This document shows positions 17,696 through 26,129 of a stretch of 64,000 nt of DNA, one piece after another. The stretch lies in assembly GCF_001983935.1 (NCBI RefSeq), contig NZ_CP017641.1, positions 6,357,001 through 6,421,000 on the forward strand. Reading direction: 5' to 3'. This stretch comes from Fuerstiella marisgermanici. GTDB taxonomy: Bacteria > Planctomycetota > Planctomycetia > Planctomycetales > Planctomycetaceae. The position numbers and the translations under genes are program-made. The stretch's first letter is position 1, and each line of letters starts with the position of its first letter. Below the pieces are notes generated by a model. It ran no database searches. It worked only from the letters and a program-made list of their open reading frames with translations, and was not told where the DNA came from.

Positions 17696-18147
17696 AGGTC
17701 TTCGATTTCCGCTTCACAGTTGACGCTCCTTTGGCCGCAGTCTCGGCATTCCATCACGAACCCGGCATTCTGAAAACGCTGACCCCGCCATTGATGATCA
17801 TGCAGGTGCATCGGTTCGATCCACTGGCGGAAGGGTCGATCGGTGAATTCACAATGTGGATGGGGCCAATTCCAGTTCGCTGGAAGGCTGTCCACTCCAA
17901 CGTCAGCGAAACCGGCTTCACGGATACTCAGGCGGAAGGCCCGATGAAGACATGGGTCCACACGCATTCGTTTCACGCGATCAACGAAAACACGACGGAA
18001 GTCCATGAGCACATCGAATTCGAGCACCACAGCGGGCTGAAGGGTGTCTGGTCGCGGATGCTGTTCCCCAAACCGGGCTTGCTGGCCCTGTTTACGATTC
18101 GAAAAATGATCACTCGACGCGAAGTTGGCAAACGCGTCGCAAAATGA
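17692..18147 (+). CDS. SRPBCC-fold ligand-binding protein
   Basis: 151 residues opening with M-K-V-F-D-F-R-F-T-V-D-A-P-L-A-A-V-S-A-F-H, a typical SRPBCC/polyketide-cyclase start, then P-P-L-M-I-M-Q-V-H and a C-terminal long helix (F-T-I-R-K-M-I-T-R-R-E). The start codon overlaps the stop of the EamA gene (ATGA), so the two are co-translated. The fold forms a hydrophobic cavity. Which compound it binds is unknown; pairing with a small-molecule transporter may point to the same ligand. Confidence 0.75.
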   Translation: MKVFDFRFTVDAPLAAVSAFHHEPGILKTLTPPLMIMQVHRFDPLAEGSIGEFTMWMGPIPVRWKAVHSNVSETGFTDTQAEGPMKTWVHTHSFHAINENTTEVHEHIEFEHHSGLKGVWSRMLFPKPGLLALFTIRKMITRREVGKRVAK

Positions 18148-18282
18148 CGTCAAATCTTCCGGCCAGAATCGGCCCCGGGGTATGCTATTCAGTACTTGTA
18201 ACCGAGTTGTCGCCGCCCATAATGGACAACGTCATCGTCGCCGATTCGCTCCGTCCGGACTTCCAACTTATAAGCTCGTGAA

Positions 18283-18846
18283 ATGTCCGCCGTTCCGCCA
18301 CTCCCTCACCCTTCAGCCGACGGACTACTGTCGCTGCTGTATTCACAATTGAGGCAACTGGCGGCGACTCGGATGGCGGCGGAAGCAGGCGACCACACAT
18401 TGCAGCCGACGGCGTTGGTACATGAGGTCTACTTACGGCTGGCGAAGTCAAACAACACTCAATCCTGGGACGGTGCCGCACATTTCTATGCTGCAGCAGC
18501 GGAGGCCATGCGGCAGATTCTGGTCGAATCTGCTCGACGTCGTTGTAGTCTGAAGCGAGGCGGTGACCGGCAGCGACTGGAATGGAACGACGCTCGCCAC
18601 GCAGGCCTGCTGAAGCCTGATGAGCTGCTGTGCCTGAACGAATCACTGGACCGCCTGGCGGACGAAGCCCCTCGAAAAGCTGAGCTCGTGAAGCTGAGGT
18701 ATTTTGCGGGCATGTCGCATCAGGAGGCCGCAAAAATTCTCAACATCTCTCGCGCGACGGCTGACCGCGATTGGGCTTACGCAAAAGTCTGGCTGTTAGC
18801 CGACATGACAGAGGAGCATCGGACGACGGAAAATTCAATGACATAA
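18283..18846 (+). CDS. ECF-type sigma factor (planctomycete TIGR02999-like)
   Basis: 187 residues. The sequence L-L-Y-S-Q-L-R-Q-L-A-A, then L-Q-P-T-A-L-V-H-E-V-Y-L-R-L and F-Y-A-A-A-A-E-A-M-R-Q-I-L-V-E-S-A-R-R-R, is the signature of the large planctomycete/acidobacterial ECF group. Region 4 (Y-F-A-G-M-S-H-Q-E-A-A-K-I-L-N-I-S-R-A-T-A-D-R-D-W) ends in a clear helix-turn-helix. It is followed, across a structured repeat, by a WD40 Ser/Thr kinase gene in the same direction, a pairing common in these bacteria; kinase control of the sigma factor is an inference. Confidence 0.9.
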   Translation: MSAVPPLPHPSADGLLSLLYSQLRQLAATRMAAEAGDHTLQPTALVHEVYLRLAKSNNTQSWDGAAHFYAAAAEAMRQILVESARRRCSLKRGGDRQRLEWNDARHAGLLKPDELLCLNESLDRLADEAPRKAELVKLRYFAGMSHQEAAKILNISRATADRDWAYAKVWLLADMTEEHRTTENSMT

Positions 18847-18879
18847 AGTATGCACCGGCAGGGATGGTGTTGAATGCTT

Positions 18880-18984
18880 TAGAGCAATTTACGTTTTGAT
18901 GTGGACGGTTCGGGCTCGTGGGAACCGACCCACGTAGGACAAAAAAACGATTTCCGCGGCCACAAGTCAGCGTGAAACGCTGTA
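18880..18984 (-). repeat. Structured intergenic repeat, copy C (104 bp family)
   Basis: Nearly the same as copy A when read on the minus strand: first hairpin CAGCGT / ACGCTG, second hairpin CGTGGG / CCCACG, tail GAGCCCGAACCGTCCACA followed by CAAAACGTAAATTGCTCTA. It separates the ECF gene from the WD40 kinase gene. Confidence 0.8.
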
Positions 18985-19050
18985 GCGCCAGAGTACTCAC
19001 AACACGACAATCCGCAATCGCTTGATCGGACACCCTGAACTAACACAACC

Positions 19051-22000
19051 ATGGCTTCCGAAACGCTTCCCATTGACGAAATCTACTGGCACGCTGCGCA
19101 ATTGGCGTCCGAACATGAGCGGTCCGAATATCTTGACCGCGTGTGCCAGGGCGACAAGTCGGTGCGCGCGCGTCTGGACCGGTTGCTCGATCTTCAACCG
19201 CAGGCTGAGCAGTTTCTTGAGGCGTCAGACCCAACGACGCCGTTGATCGATAACAGTCCCGTTGAGGCGGCAGGGGCGGTGATCGGCAATTACAAGCTGC
19301 TGGAACAAATTGGCCACGGCGGCATGGGTGTCGTGTACATGGCCGAACAAACCCAGCCGGTGCGGCGCAAGGTGGCATTGAAGATTCTGAAGCCGGGCAT
19401 GGACACCCACGAAATTGTCGGTCGATTCGAACAGGAACGACAGGCGCTGGCGATCATGGATCATCCCCATATCGCTCGCGTGTTTGATGCCGGCACGTCA
19501 CCGTCCGGACGACCGTTTTTTGTGATGGAACTTGTCCGCGGTGTGTCGATTACAAAGTACTGCAAGCACCAGCAGCTAAACAGTCAGCAACGTCTGCGAT
19601 TGCTGGTGCAGGTTTGTTATGCCGTTCACCACGCTCACCAAAAAGGCATCATTCATCGCGACCTGAAACCCGCGAATGTGATGGTCGAACTTCATGATGT
19701 CACGCCGGTACCGAAGGTCATCGACTTCGGCGTTGCCAAGGCTATTCATGGACGTTTGATCGATCGCACCCTGTTTACAGGCTTTGTGCAGATGATCGGT
19801 ACTCCGCTGTACATGAGCCCCGAGCAAACCGAACTGAACGCGCTGGATGTGGATACTCGCAGTGACGTGTATTCGTTGGGCGTGCTGCTGTACGAACTGT
19901 TAACCGGCAGCACGCCGTTCGACCGGCAACGAATTCGCGAAGCTGGTTACGACGAAATTCAGCGGATCATTCGAGAAGAAGAACCGCCTCGGCCCAGCAC
20001 GCGAATTAGCACCCTGAATGCCAAAGGCGCGTCGACCGTCAGCGCAACTGTGGACAGCGGCGTTCCGGGTTTCGCCAAACGACTCCGACACGAACTCGAC
20101 TGGGTCGTGATGAAGGCGTTGGAAAAGGATCGCACGCGGCGTTACCAATCGGCCAGCGAACTGGCCGCCGACATCGAACGATTTCTGGATGATGAACCCG
20201 TTCTGGCGAAACCCCCGTCGCTAACATATCGACTTGGAAAACTGGCTCAGCGAAACCGAGCAGCTTTGACGTTGTTCGTCGCCGTCGCGGCGGCATTGTT
20301 ACTGGGAACAACGGTCAGCATCTGGCAGGCAATGAGAGCCATTGTCGCACTAGAGCTGGCCGAGGACCGCGCTGAGATTGCGGTACGCGCCTGGGCAGAT
20401 GCAAAGGTGCAAAAATCGCGAGCGGACGCGGCTCGCATGCAGTCTGACGAACGTTTGTATGTGGCCAACATGAAGTTGGCGTCCGATGCAATTCGCATCG
20501 GCGACGTCCCTCGAGCAGCCACGCTATTGGAACAGCATCGTCCGGATGCCGACAGTATCCGGAACCCCAGGTTTGAATGGCGTTATCTGAATCGTCTGAT
20601 TGATGTGCGACCGGACTGGCGTACGAACTTCGGCACGTGGGGTCAGTGTGCGCGATTGTCCCCGGACGGAACTCTACTAGCGGTCGCCGCACGCGACGGC
20701 AGCGCTCAGGTTTGTGATGCAAGAACCGGCAAGGTGCTGCAGCGCTTCGGGTCGTTGTTTGAATGTAACAGCGTGGCATGGTCGCCGGACGGTCGCCAAA
20801 TCGTGACGGCGTCCGGAGACGGCGCGGTGCGTTTTTGGGGTGTGGAAGTTTCTACCACAGTGAAATCGTCACTGCTGTCGAAGCTTGTTTCGGCATTCAC
20901 GGATCGCCCAATACTGACCATCGCCGCTCATCACGAACCGATCAATGACGCGATTTATACGACGGACGGGCAGACGCTGATCACCGCTGGTGACGACAGC
21001 CTGATTCGATTGTGGAACGTGCAAACCGGCGAAGCACTGGCAACGCTGACTGGCCATTCCCGGGAAATCCAGCAGCTGGCTGTTTCGCCAGACGGGGCAT
21101 GGATCGCGTCCGCCAGCAGTGATGACACAGTCGCTGTCTGGGACGCCCAGACCCACCAACAGCGTTTTGCACACGCGTCATCACGAAATCCGGCGCGCAT
21201 GGTGTGCGTCGCTTTTTCACCAGACGGAAGCCTCGTCGCAGCCGGAGACATCGACGGCAACCTGGTGCTGGGGGACATCAAATCAAAAAAATGGACGCAG
21301 GCGAAACTCGTCGACGGCATCGAAAGTGTCGCGTTTCTTAACAACCCGCTGCGCGTCATCACGGGTGACCGAGGTGGCTCGGTCCAGCTTTGGGAATTGA
21401 CGCGAGAACTCGATAAGACTCCAAAAATATCCTCCACTCCGCTCGCCCGCTGGATCGCGCATCAGGGTCGAGTTCAGTCGCTGGCCGTGGATCAACATTA
21501 CGCCCAGGTCATCACAGGCAGCCGAGACAACACGGTTGCAGCATGGTCAGTCGAAACATCAACCCCTGCCTGGCGCCGACCCAATGCCGAGGACTTCTGC
21601 ATGGTGTCTGACGACGAAATCGTGGTGTGTGGGCGTGAACTGAAGCTTGTTGACGTGCGGTCGCGAGAAACAAGAGATAACTTCCTGCCATCCGAGACAG
21701 GTTGGGAACTGATTAGAAAATCTCGCGACAGACCACTCATTGCGGTCGCCAGCAATCACACAGTCGTGGTTTATGACCTGGCAAAAAATCAGGAAATTCT
21801 GCGTCAGGATTTCACATCGAAAATCCATTGTCTCGCAATTTCGCCAGACGGAAACCGCATCGCCATGGCGTGGTGGGACCAGCGAGATTCGATCGACGTA
21901 CTGAACGTCGCCGATGCGTCGCGCGTCATGCTACCTGCGCGTCAGTGCAACGCTTTGGAGTTTTCGCCTGACAGCGTTCGCCTTGCGGTTGGACATATGG

Positions 22001-22509
22001 ACGACGTCTTTGTGCATGATCTTCGTCGCCGCTCAAATGACGCGGCCGCGCCGATTAGCGAATTGAATTCGAACAGCTCCAGTGATGTTGGGCAGGCCGA
22101 GTCACACCGCCGACCTTCCGTTTTGCATCTGATGGGCCATGATTCAACTCTCACCGGCTTAACGTTTAGCCGTGATGGATCGCGGTTGGCAACTGTCAGT
22201 TCCGATCGACATCTCATGCTGTGGGACGCGGTCACAGGTGAAAGAATCGCGTCAGTCCCCGCTCACCACGCGGACGCCATCGCTGCGACGTTTTCCGCCG
22301 ACGGACTGACAATTGCGACCGTCGGCGAAGATGGAGCCGGACGGCTATGGCACACGGCAACGCTTCAGCCATTGCTGGAACTGGCATTGCCAGGCGACAC
22401 CCACGGCGACCGCGTTGAACTGGCCGCAGACCAGTCGCGGCTGCTGATCCATACAAGCGACGATGAGATTATTGTCTACGATACGAAGGCCCCGCAATAT
22501 CCCCAATAG
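19051..22509 (+). CDS. Membrane Ser/Thr protein kinase with C-terminal WD40 repeats
   Basis: 1152 residues. The kinase domain spans about 75-380 with all landmarks: G-H-G-G-M-G, V-A-L-K, H-R-D-L-K-P-A-N, D-F-G-V-A, and G-T-P-L-Y-M-S-P-E. A membrane helix follows at about 412-432 (A-A-L-T-L-F-V-A-V-A-A-A-L-L-L-G). The last 600 residues carry at least ten WD40 units (S-P-D-G-T-L-L-A-V-A, W-S-P-D-G-R-Q-I-V-T-A-S-G-D, G-H-S-R-E-I-Q-Q-L-A-V-S-P-D-G, S-R-D-G-S-R-L-A-T-V-S-S-D-R-H), enough for one or two propellers outside the membrane. It would phosphorylate cytoplasmic proteins in response to something the propeller binds. Located downstream of an ECF sigma gene. Confidence 0.92.
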   Translation: MASETLPIDEIYWHAAQLASEHERSEYLDRVCQGDKSVRARLDRLLDLQPQAEQFLEASDPTTPLIDNSPVEAAGAVIGNYKLLEQIGHGGMGVVYMAEQTQPVRRKVALKILKPGMDTHEIVGRFEQERQALAIMDHPHIARVFDAGTSPSGRPFFVMELVRGVSITKYCKHQQLNSQQRLRLLVQVCYAVHHAHQKGIIHRDLKPANVMVELHDVTPVPKVIDFGVAKAIHGRLIDRTLFTGFVQMIGTPLYMSPEQTELNALDVDTRSDVYSLGVLLYELLTGSTPFDRQRIREAGYDEIQRIIREEEPPRPSTRISTLNAKGASTVSATVDSGVPGFAKRLRHELDWVVMKALEKDRTRRYQSASELAADIERFLDDEPVLAKPPSLTYRLGKLAQRNRAALTLFVAVAAALLLGTTVSIWQAMRAIVALELAEDRAEIAVRAWADAKVQKSRADAARMQSDERLYVANMKLASDAIRIGDVPRAATLLEQHRPDADSIRNPRFEWRYLNRLIDVRPDWRTNFGTWGQCARLSPDGTLLAVAARDGSAQVCDARTGKVLQRFGSLFECNSVAWSPDGRQIVTASGDGAVRFWGVEVSTTVKSSLLSKLVSAFTDRPILTIAAHHEPINDAIYTTDGQTLITAGDDSLIRLWNVQTGEALATLTGHSREIQQLAVSPDGAWIASASSDDTVAVWDAQTHQQRFAHASSRNPARMVCVAFSPDGSLVAAGDIDGNLVLGDIKSKKWTQAKLVDGIESVAFLNNPLRVITGDRGGSVQLWELTRELDKTPKISSTPLARWIAHQGRVQSLAVDQHYAQVITGSRDNTVAAWSVETSTPAWRRPNAEDFCMVSDDEIVVCGRELKLVDVRSRETRDNFLPSETGWELIRKSRDRPLIAVASNHTVVVYDLAKNQEILRQDFTSKIHCLAISPDGNRIAMAWWDQRDSIDVLNVADASRVMLPARQCNALEFSPDSVRLAVGHMDDVFVHDLRRRSNDAAAPISELNSNSSSDVGQAESHRRPSVLHLMGHDSTLTGLTFSRDGSRLATVSSDRHLMLWDAVTGERIASVPAHHADAIAATFSADGLTIATVGEDGAGRLWHTATLQPLLELALPGDTHGDRVELAADQSRLLIHTSDDEIIVYDTKAPQYPQ

Positions 22510-23270
22510 TCTCCCACCGCGTGTGGCACCGATTGTGATGTCACTACCGAGGCGTTTGGGTTGCCAGGCGAATCGGAGTCCCAGCGATTCTCAGCTCGCA
22601 TGTGCTGAGGTCCCAATCAGGGCTCAACATGCTCAAGCATATCGCTGGCCAATGTTCTTTCTACAGCAGCAAAAACGCTTTCGGCGCCGAGTCAAACCCG
22701 GACCGCCTTTCGCATAAGCCATCAACGACTGATTCTTGCGCCAACCACTGACGCGAACTTCACGCTCCGTATCAGGCAAGGTTCATAATTTCTGTCCGGA
22801 TAAACGCTCGCAGAATTCACGGTGAAGACTGTGACCGGGCGGGATAACGTAGTGACTCGCCAGCATTGAATGACGAGTCCATGAATCCACAACGGCAACT
22901 ACAGTATCGCGGTCCACCTGCTAAACGTGCGTCCACCAGGTATGCCGTTCGCCGAGTAACGATGTCGAAGCGACGTTGAATTTGCTGAAGGCTGACGCGG
23001 GTAGAGGACGGCTCGATCGGGCTCTGTTATCCCATTTTCCCAACAAAAATCGGTGCCTCCGAGGAGCCAATAAGCGCCGGTTTCGCGATTGCAGAAAAGT
23101 TTCTGAATTTCTTCCGTTCACATGAGGCAAACCGAATTCGCTTCACGCATTGAAGGTTGAGGTCCCACAGGAATTGACCGCGGATACTCGAATTACACCT
23201 GAAGTCATCGCTTCGGGTGCCGTTCATCGCAGCGAAAGCTGCTTTCCTTCAAATTTTGGTGCCTGTTCAC
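22510..23270. other. Intergenic region containing a decayed duplicate
   Basis: No intact gene. From 22832 onward it is a diverged copy of 25455-25894 (separate entries). Weaker similarity to the downstream gene near 22640-22667 (compare 25270-25295) suggests that the decayed copy once reached further left. Bases 22510-22640 show nothing recognisable. Confidence 0.5.
22832..23004 (+). pseudogene. Decayed 3' end of a paralogue of the gene at 24524
   Basis: Aligns base for base with the 3' end of the gene at 24524-25627 (25455-25627): shared blocks include GACTCGCCAGC, AATCCACAACGGCAAC and CCTGCTAAACG. The reading frame here is broken by stops and small indels, so it is a relic. It marks the left edge of a segmental duplication. 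Confidence 0.65.
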
Positions 23271-23275
23271 ATGTC
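22832..23275. repeat. Segmental duplication, copy 1 (partner 25455-25897)
   Basis: About 440 bases repeated with an offset of about 2622. The most conserved part is a 42-base block at 23116-23157, identical to 25738-25779, and a second block at about 23074-23102. The duplication ends at the first codons of the following genes (ATGTCC in both), so both downstream genes carry the same leader. Confidence 0.85.
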
Positions 23276-24371
23276 CACTAATCGCTGCTTAATTTTTGCG
23301 TTTGGCTTACACTTGGTTCTTTCCGTCCCATTGAATGCCGACGTCATCACGACCGGGCGGCTGACGACTCGGATTGACGTAAGCCCTGATTCTACGAATG
23401 TGGATTTCGACAACACCCGTGAAATCGACTATCCGATTGCAGGAACGGCAGCGCTGGGCGACAGCCTGTTTGTACCTGGCAGGGATGATCTGGTGGTCGG
23501 TGGGTCAGTTTCGCTGCGGGCCAATTCCCAGGCTTTCGCTGTCAACTCCAGTGCTACCACTCCGGCAAGCGTTGTGGCGCAGGGAGATGCAATTTTGCTA
23601 ATTCGCTCAGACGAAGACACATCTTTCCACGCTCGTGTCTCTGCGCCGACCCGAGCAAGGTGGCATTGGCAATTGGAATCGCAGGATGACAGCGGATTCT
23701 GGACGTCCGTTGATTCGCAGGGTGGCAACAATGCACAGGAGATTTTTGCCCAACTGGCATCGGGCGTCGATTATCGAGTGACCATGACATCGGGGTTCAA
23801 CATCAGTTCTGGAAGTGCCCTAACGCGGTCTGATCGCACAAACTGGCTATGGGGTTTGGATAGCTTGCCTGGAACGACAGTAGATAACCCGCTGTTACCG
23901 ATCATCGATTCACCCGACGGATTCATTTTTGACGTTGCCGCCGATCCGAACGAAACTCTGTTTATTGATCCCGTCGTCGCAACCGGATACACGTACAAGA
24001 CGGACGCCACGCCATTTCGCTCAGTGTTGGTACCAACCGCATTACCGGGAGGTGATAGCGAATTTGATCTGATTGTCGATGGCAACACCTTCACATTACT
24101 TGCTGGCACGGAGTTTGATTTTACAAGCATCAATCCGTTGGGTCTGACCGAGTTCATGATTCGTGGAATTGACGAAAGCGAAATGTTGGACCCCAATGAT
24201 CCGACGCTGTTCGTCACCGGGCTGGGCTTTGTCAACAGTGGCGCATCGACCGTAACGATGACTCCGTTTGTTACTGCGACCGTGCCTGAGCCATCATCAT
24301 GCGCATTGTTGGGATCGATCCTCTTCGGATGCCTTGTATTCCGAAATCGCCGACGTGCCGAAAGCCGGTAA
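23271..24371 (+). CDS. PEP-CTERM exported protein
   Basis: 366 residues from the ATG at 23271, matching the start position of the other gene sharing the duplicated leader. A signal peptide (C-L-I-F-A-F-G-L-H-L-V-L-S-V-P-L-N-A) is at the N terminus. The C terminus is a textbook PEP-CTERM sorting signal: V-P-E-P-S-S, a hydrophobic helix (A-L-L-G-S-I-L-F-G-C-L-V-F), then R-N-R-R-R. In families with this tag an exosortase removes it at the membrane. The body is beta-rich and otherwise unrecognised. The exosortase gene is not in the window. Confidence 0.85.
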   Translation: MSTNRCLIFAFGLHLVLSVPLNADVITTGRLTTRIDVSPDSTNVDFDNTREIDYPIAGTAALGDSLFVPGRDDLVVGGSVSLRANSQAFAVNSSATTPASVVAQGDAILLIRSDEDTSFHARVSAPTRARWHWQLESQDDSGFWTSVDSQGGNNAQEIFAQLASGVDYRVTMTSGFNISSGSALTRSDRTNWLWGLDSLPGTTVDNPLLPIIDSPDGFIFDVAADPNETLFIDPVVATGYTYKTDATPFRSVLVPTALPGGDSEFDLIVDGNTFTLLAGTEFDFTSINPLGLTEFMIRGIDESEMLDPNDPTLFVTGLGFVNSGASTVTMTPFVTATVPEPSSCALLGSILFGCLVFRNRRRAESR

Positions 24372-24523
24372 GGAAAGCGAGCTGAGAGACGGTGCGACGA
24401 TCACCATTTGGATTGTCGAAGCGCAGAATCCACACATCCCGCGACACGACGTCGCGGCACAAGTGGCTGAGGAAAAAGATGGCCTCAACAATTGATCAGT
24501 CAACAGTTAACGAAGGTGCCAAA

Positions 24524-25627
24524 ATGAAGTCCATGCAGATTGTGTTGAGTCACCTACTCGTCGCCATACTTACAAATTCGGCCGTGCAAGCGGAAGAATT
24601 TCATGATCCCGACTATGGATTTCGATTCACCGTGGACGACGACCAGTGGAAGCCTGTGCCAATTCCCGTAGCCACGCTGGGTGAACCTCTGACCGTGCTG
24701 TCGAACGGGCCGCAGGGGCAGGCCATCGCTGTTGTCTTTGTCAGGTCGCAGGAAAAATCAGAATCAGTGACAGACGCTCGGCTGAAGTCGCTGTCCGAAA
24801 AGCTGGCTCGCATTGGCAGTGCAGTTCCCGGAGCAAAGATGGACAGCAACAAGGTTGAAGAAATTGCGGGACGAAAAGCGATTTCTTTTCGAGTCACCGC
24901 GCCGGGCACGGGAATAGCCATCGGCGGCGGGCAAACGCCGACGACTCAGCATTGGCTGGCGTTTCCGCGCGGACAGGATTTAATCGTCTTTCAGGTCACG
25001 GCGGCCAACGATAAATTCGACGCAGCTTACAAAGCCGTGCGAGCCATGGCGGAATCCGCGACGTTCGAAGACGCTCGTCCCAAACGCGACAAACCAACCT
25101 ACGACGACGACAGCATCGGACTCAGCGTAACGTACCCCGCATCACCGTGGATCCGTGGCGGCTTTGAACTGGGCGATTTTATCGTGCCTGGCTATGTGCT
25201 GCGACTGTGGTCGGCACCGTCATCGACCGCCACGACCGCCACGACCGGCGACCGTACGACCAGTTACGCCAATCGGCTGGCCATGTTCATGCAGTTTCCG
25301 GGCCGAGCCTACACGCCGCAGGAACTGCTCAATCTCAGCATTCCGGGCCTGACGAGCACCGGAGCAAAAGTCCTGGAGAAAGACGTGCGCAATGTTGCCG
25401 GGAAGAAGGCCATGTGGCTGTTGGTCGAAGGCAAAAGCAAAACCGGTTCGAATTTGACCGGTCAGGGCAATGTAGCGACTCGCCAGCTATGGATAGCGAT
25501 TCCCCGAATCCACAACGGCAACCACAACATCGTGGTCTTCCTGCTAAACGCCCCGTCCACCGACTACGCCGCTCGCGTGCAGGACGTCGAGGCAATGTTG
25601 AAGACGCTGAAGGTTGAGTCGGACTGA
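24524..25627 (+). CDS. Secreted protein with two related beta-rich domains
   Basis: 367 residues from the ATG at 24524, which has GAAGG eight bases upstream; the frame is open to 24392. A signal peptide (Q-I-V-L-S-H-L-L-V-A-I-L-T-N-S-A-V-Q-A) precedes two copies of one pattern: D-x-D-Y-G-F-R-F-T-V and D-D-S-I-G-L-S-V-T-Y, each followed by V-E/K-E-I-A-G-R-K-A and V-R-N-V-A-G-K-K-A, then a W-L-A-F-P-R / W-I-A-I-P-R strand and a terminal helix. The pattern is reminiscent of PsbP/Mog1-like domains, but I am not sure. A decayed relic of the gene's 3' end lies 2.6 kb upstream. Confidence 0.78.
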   Translation: MKSMQIVLSHLLVAILTNSAVQAEEFHDPDYGFRFTVDDDQWKPVPIPVATLGEPLTVLSNGPQGQAIAVVFVRSQEKSESVTDARLKSLSEKLARIGSAVPGAKMDSNKVEEIAGRKAISFRVTAPGTGIAIGGGQTPTTQHWLAFPRGQDLIVFQVTAANDKFDAAYKAVRAMAESATFEDARPKRDKPTYDDDSIGLSVTYPASPWIRGGFELGDFIVPGYVLRLWSAPSSTATTATTGDRTTSYANRLAMFMQFPGRAYTPQELLNLSIPGLTSTGAKVLEKDVRNVAGKKAMWLLVEGKSKTGSNLTGQGNVATRQLWIAIPRIHNGNHNIVVFLLNAPSTDYAARVQDVEAMLKTLKVESD

Positions 25628-25897
25628 GAACGGCTCGATTCCCCGCATTTCCGCCAATTTCCCTGCAAAAAGCGGTGTGTCCGAGGGCTCCGTATGCGCC
25701 GGTTTCGCGATTGCAGAAAAGTTTATGAATTTCCTGGGTTCACATGAGGCAAACCGAATTCGCTTCACGCATTGAAGGTGAGCCACCACTGGAATTGCCC
25801 CGCGGGTGCTCAAATTACGCCTGAACTGATCGCTTCGGGTGCTGTCCGTCGCGGCGAAAGCTGTCTTCCTTCAAATGCTGATGCCTGTTCATATGTC
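25455..25897. repeat. Segmental duplication, copy 2 (partner 22832-23275)
   Basis: Covers the last 57 codons of the gene at 24524 and the whole leader of the giant surface-protein gene, ending at its first codons. The noncoding part is better conserved than the coding tail: 25738-25779 is identical to 23116-23157. Confidence 0.85.
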
Positions 25898-26129
25898 CAT
25901 GAAATCATTTCTTCGCAAGCTCCGCACATCACGAAAACAACGCCAGTACCGGCGGCAATTAACGACTGAGCGTTTGGAAGAACGCTGTTTGCTGGCAGCG
26001 GACATTTTACTTTCGAACGATTTTGTCCTCGAGAAACTTGTTGTTGATTCTCCCGTCGGAGATCTGACTGCGGTCGATCCGGATGGAACAGTCCCTTATA
26101 CCTGGTCCATCCGGGATTATTGTGGGTAG
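25893..26129 (+). pseudogene. Giant surface protein, N-terminal fragment (split by ISL3-family element)
   Basis: Residues 1-70 of a protein of about 3163 residues once the element is removed. It starts at the ATG aligned with that of the paralogous leader (M-S-M-K-S-F-L-R-K). Then comes a strongly basic stretch and E-R-L-E-E-R-C-L-L-A-A-D, the N-terminal signature of planctomycete surface proteins. A cadherin-like beta strand is cut at V-P-Y-T; after that the frame reads eight residues of the element to a stop. Confidence 0.85.
26096..26103. repeat. Target-site duplication, left copy
   Basis: TTATACCT, repeated at 27399-27406. Eight bases is the usual length for the ISL3 family. Confidence 0.88.

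Noticed and set aside
17548-18153. Minus-strand open frame of 201 residues across the EamA and SRPBCC genes
   Set aside because: It spans two well-supported genes on the other strand and has no recognisable features.
23027-23227. Minus-strand open frame with a similar partner at 25544-25813
   Set aside because: The two frames resemble each other only because they lie in the segmental duplication; no start context or known domain, and one runs through the coding tail of another gene.
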